Origin: Cytobacillus depressus
GTDB taxonomy: Bacteria; Bacillota; Bacilli; Bacillales; Cytobacillaceae
Direction: 5' to 3'
Assembly: GCF_008923245.1 (NCBI RefSeq)
Contig: NZ_WBOS01000014.1
Span: 51,997 to 115,996, forward strand
DNA: 64,000 bases
How positions within the stretch are numbered: the first letter of the stretch is position 1; the number at the start of each line of letters is the position of its first letter. Shown here piece by piece: positions 61,235 to 64,000 of the stretch. The notes under the pieces were generated by a model. That model was not told the DNA's origin, ran no database searches, and was given only the letters and a program-made list of their open reading frames with translations. A program made the position numbers and the translations under genes.

Positions 61235-62986
61235 TTGGAATCAATTTTAAAGGTAAATAATTTAAAAGTATCATTTCTGTCCCGCGGTGAAGAATTTGAG
61301 GCTGTTCGCGGTGTAAGCTTTGAAGTGAAAAAGGGAGAAACATTAGGGATTGTTGGAGAATCAGGCAGTGGAAAAAGTGTAACGGCTCGCACCATTATGC
61401 GTCTTCTGCCGTCTCCGCCATCCATTATGAAAGAGGGGGAAATAACCTTTTTAGGGGAAAATCTCGCTCACAAAACAGAGAAGGAGATGGAAAGCATCCG
61501 TGGCAAAGAGATCGGAATGATTTTCCAAGATCCGATGACATCTCTGAACCCAACAATTAGAATTGGAAAACAAATTGCTGAGAGCCTAATCAAACATCAG
61601 AAGCTATCAAAGAAAGAGGGCAAGGAAAAAGCCATAGAATTGCTAAGGCTCGTTGGCATTCGCAATAGTGAGGAGCGTTATCATCAATATCCCCATGAGT
61701 TTTCTGGCGGAATGAGGCAAAGGGTAATGATTGCTATTGCACTTGCCTGCAGGCCTACACTCCTAATTGCAGACGAACCAACGACGGCTCTAGACGTGAC
61801 GATTCAGGCGCAGATTTTAAATTTGATGAAGGATATACAGGAAAGGTTTGGTACTTCAATCATTTTAATTACACATGATCTTGGTGTTGTTGCCGGCATG
61901 TGTGACAGAGTTGTCGTTATGAAGGATGGAGAGATTGTTGAGACGGGAACAACGGAAGAAATTTTTGAATGTCCGAAGCATCCTTATACTTTGAAGCTCT
62001 TAAATGCATTACCCCGTTTAGATGAGAAAAAGAAGCCAAAGCCTGCTCCGCTGATTTTGCCAAGTAAGAATAATAACATGCCATTAATTGATGTTCGATC
62101 ATTAAAGCAATATTTTGATATGGGAAAAGGAAATGTTTTAAAGGCGGTCGATAATATTAGCTTTCAGATTAAGCCAGGTGAAACGCTAGGGCTTGTTGGT
62201 GAATCTGGTTCTGGAAAGTCCACAACTGGACGGGCCATTTTGCGTCTTCATGAACCGACGGGTGGAGAGGTGCTTTATCAAGGTATACCAGTAAATAAGC
62301 TTTCCCTGAGCGAAATGAAAGTAATGCGCCGGCATATGCAGATGATTTTTCAGGATCCTTATGCCTCACTTAACCCAAGATTTAAAGTTCTGGATATTAT
62401 CGGACAAGCATTGGATATTCATAAACTTAGCAGCAGTAAAGAAGCGCGAAAGAAAAGGGTAGAAGAGTTGCTTGATATGGTAGGACTTGAGCCTTCACAT
62501 GCACTGCGCTATCCCCATGAATTTTCCGGCGGGCAGCGTCAGCGCATTGGAATTGCGCGTGCTCTTGCAGTTGAACCTAAATTCATAGTGTGTGATGAGC
62601 CACTATCTGCTCTTGATGTTTCTATTCAATCACAGGTAGTCAAGCTGTTAGAAGATCTACAGCATCGTCTCGGTTTGACTTATTTATTCATTGCCCATGA
62701 CTTGTCTATGGTGAAGCACATTAGTGATCGCGTAGCGGTAATGTATGCAGGAAAGATTGTAGAGCTTGCTGAAAGTGAAGAACTTTATTCAAATCCTCAG
62801 CATGCATATACAAAGTCCTTGCTATCTGCTATTCCAATTCCCGATCCGAAGATCGAAGCGAAGAAGAAGAGAGTGTTAATGGAAGAACAAACAGAGGCAG
62901 ACAAATATCAATTAAATCAATCAGAACTTGTCGAGGTTTCGGAGGGGCATTGGGTTGCCATGCCTAGAGCAGCTGTTCATACATGA
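61235..62986 (+). CDS. Fused double ABC ATPase, DppD-DppF type
   Basis: A 583-residue protein with two ATP-binding cassettes. The first has [21 protein letters not shown] and [12 protein letters not shown]; the second has [21 protein letters not shown] and [12 protein letters not shown]. Each ends with the oligopeptide/dipeptide C-terminal extension ([12 protein letters not shown] and [12 protein letters not shown]). It powers the divergent permease pair. TTG 61235 follows GGCAGGTGAG. The shared 132-base region between the two units is AT-rich with no site I can name. Confidence 0.92.
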   Translation: MESILKVNNLKVSFLSRGEEFEAVRGVSFEVKKGETLGIVGESGSGKSVTARTIMRLLPSPPSIMKEGEITFLGENLAHKTEKEMESIRGKEIGMIFQDPMTSLNPTIRIGKQIAESLIKHQKLSKKEGKEKAIELLRLVGIRNSEERYHQYPHEFSGGMRQRVMIAIALACRPTLLIADEPTTALDVTIQAQILNLMKDIQERFGTSIILITHDLGVVAGMCDRVVVMKDGEIVETGTTEEIFECPKHPYTLKLLNALPRLDEKKKPKPAPLILPSKNNNMPLIDVRSLKQYFDMGKGNVLKAVDNISFQIKPGETLGLVGESGSGKSTTGRAILRLHEPTGGEVLYQGIPVNKLSLSEMKVMRRHMQMIFQDPYASLNPRFKVLDIIGQALDIHKLSSSKEARKKRVEELLDMVGLEPSHALRYPHEFSGGQRQRIGIARALAVEPKFIVCDEPLSALDVSIQSQVVKLLEDLQHRLGLTYLFIAHDLSMVKHISDRVAVMYAGKIVELAESEELYSNPQHAYTKSLLSAIPIPDPKIEAKKKRVLMEEQTEADKYQLNQSELVEVSEGHWVAMPRAAVHT

Positions 62987-62996
62987 TATACAATGA

Positions 62997-63030
62997 GCCG
63001 TTTTCTGTTTTTTGGAAAGCGGCTTTTTTG
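62997..63030 (+). terminator. Terminator after the fused ATPase gene
   Basis: GCCG (62997-63000) with CGGC (63020-63023) extended by TTTC/GAAA pairing, followed by TTTTTTG. Confidence 0.8.
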
Positions 63031-63130
63031 TATTAAATATGATCATTTTTACATGGAATTAATATTTAATAAAAATCCTTATGATATGTTATGAATAGAA
63101 AGTTCAATGGAAACGAAAAGGAGTGTATGA

Positions 63131-63556
63131 ATGGTCACAAAAAAAGAAATTGTTCCAAAAAGCATTTTGAATATGATCCCCAAAATTCTGCAAATCATTT
63201 TGAATACTTCACTTGTCATCTTAGCTATGATTCTATCTTGTTTATTAATTAAGGAGTTAATCATCTTTTTCGGTTTATTAATTGAAAATGACAGCAATGA
63301 TTACAAGCTTTTCCTCGCAAATATATTAATTTTCTTTCTGTATTTTGAATTTATATCAATGATTGTGAAGTATTTTAAAGAAAATTATCATTTTCCTCTT
63401 CGTTATTTTATATATATTGGCATTACCGCGATGTTGAGATTGATTATTGTAGACCATGAAAACCCGCTTCATACACTTATTTATTCATTAGTTATTTTGA
63501 TTCTTATTATTGGATATTACATGATGCATATTACACCAAGGAAAAAAGAACAGTAA
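63131..63556 (+). CDS. PsiE-family membrane protein
   Basis: A 141-residue protein with four predicted helices and the PsiE core: FFLYFEFISMIVKYF followed by YHFPLRYFIYIGITAMLR and VDHENP. In E. coli psiE is induced by phosphate starvation; the molecular role is unknown. It is a single gene between a terminator and the tandem repeat array. AAAAGGAGTG precedes the ATG. Confidence 0.87.
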   Translation: MVTKKEIVPKSILNMIPKILQIILNTSLVILAMILSCLLIKELIIFFGLLIENDSNDYKLFLANILIFFLYFEFISMIVKYFKENYHFPLRYFIYIGITAMLRLIIVDHENPLHTLIYSLVILILIIGYYMMHITPRKKEQ

Positions 63557-63560
63557 AAAA

Positions 63561-64000
63561 TTTCGGCAGACCTTATGCAAAACCCGTTCCATGAAAGGTT
63601 CATGGCACTCGTTTTCGGCAAACCTCATGAAAAACCCGTTCCATGAAAGGTTCATGGCACTCGTTTTCGACAGACCTCATGGAAAACCCGCTCCATGAAA
63701 GGTTCATGGCACTCGTTTTCGGCAAACCTCATGAAAAACTCGTTCCATGAAAGGTTCATGGCACTCGTTTTCGACAGATCTCATGGAAAACCCGCTCCAT
63801 GAAGGTTCATGGCACTCGTTTTCGACGGACCTCATGAAAAACCCGCTCCATGAAAGGTTCATGGCACTCGTTTTCGACGGACCTCATGAAAAACCCGTTC
63901 CATGAAAGGTTCATGGCACTCGTTTTCGACGGACCTCATGAAAAACCCGCTCCATGAAAGGTTCATAGCACTCGTTTTCGGCAGACCTCATGAAAAACCC
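63561..64000. repeat. Tandem array of a 52-bp unit, at least 8.4 copies
   Basis: The TTTCG mark recurs every 52 bases (63563, 63615, 63667, 63719, 63771, 63822, 63874, 63926, 63978); one unit has 51 because an A is missing. Each unit holds the palindrome CCATGAA-AGG-TTCATGG and the conserved GCACTCG. Variation between units is confined to few positions such as CGGCA/CGACA/CGACG and CCCGTTCC/CCCGCTCC. The period is not a multiple of three and no start signal precedes it, so it is not coding. The array continues past the window end. Confidence 0.93.

Noticed and set aside
63131..64000. CRISPR array at the right end
   Set aside because: The units are contiguous 52-bp repeats without unique spacers, and no cas gene is present.

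Overview
The window is low-GC chromosomal DNA from a member of the Bacillaceae (Firmicutes). The signs are strong AGGAGG-type ribosome sites, several TTG and GTG starts, sigma-A promoters with 17-bp spacers, a cre-like site, lipobox lipoproteins, and CatDE-, HtrA- and PsiE-type genes. No rRNA, tRNA, CRISPR array, intact insertion sequence or phage was seen. Most of it is a catabolic region for aromatic and 2-oxo/2-hydroxy acids, followed by a stress block and an unusual peptide-type transporter.

Layout. 1-6.5 kb: the tail of an aldehyde dehydrogenase, an MFS carrier, an SDR and a cytochrome P450 facing away from each other, and a GntR/FCD regulator. Three TTGTATACAA palindromes lie in this part. 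One sits in a copied P450-type leader that precedes the wreck of a YjiH-like membrane-protein gene. 6.6-13.2 kb: an enolase-superfamily enzyme with a tripartite TctCBA transporter behind a cre-like site, and a convergent CitA/CitB-type two-component system. 13.3-26 kb: an IclR regulator behind three phased GTTCA-N5-TGAAC palindromes, then 2-oxoacid dehydrogenase E1alpha, E1beta and E2, a LivKHMGF ABC importer, an LDH/MDH-like and a ketopantoate-reductase-like 2-hydroxyacid dehydrogenase, and E3.

26.5-47 kb: two MBL-fold hydrolases, two near-identical crotonases, a 4-hydroxybenzoyl-CoA-type thioesterase, PaaX, another enoyl-CoA hydratase, a Paa-type epoxidase operon (paaA, DUF59, paaB, paaC and a separate tiny zinc-ribbon gene), a 3-hydroxyacyl-CoA dehydrogenase plus a pseudo-enzyme homologue, an aldehyde dehydrogenase, a benzoate-CoA ligase, a second LivKHMGF importer and a BenE benzoate symporter. 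paaK, paaE, paaZ, paaJ and boxAB are absent from the window. The simplest reading is an aerobic CoA-dependent aromatic pathway that starts from benzoate and uses a Paa-type epoxidase. The 13-26 kb operon could feed it by turning a 2-hydroxy acid such as mandelate into an acyl-CoA such as benzoyl-CoA. This link is inference.

47-52 kb: an OmpR-type two-component system, HtrA protease and a membrane-anchored parvulin, with the same 11-bp direct-repeat pair before the regulator gene and before htrA (envelope stress). 52-56 kb: an HxlR regulator divergent from a catE/LLM/FMN-reductase/catD operon (quinone or electrophile defence), then SpeG. 56-63 kb: a Dpp/Opp-type ABC transporter whose binding protein appears circularly permuted and whose two permeases carry long extra N-terminal domains, with a divergent fused ATPase. 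63-64 kb: a PsiE-like protein and a 52-bp tandem repeat array that runs off the window.
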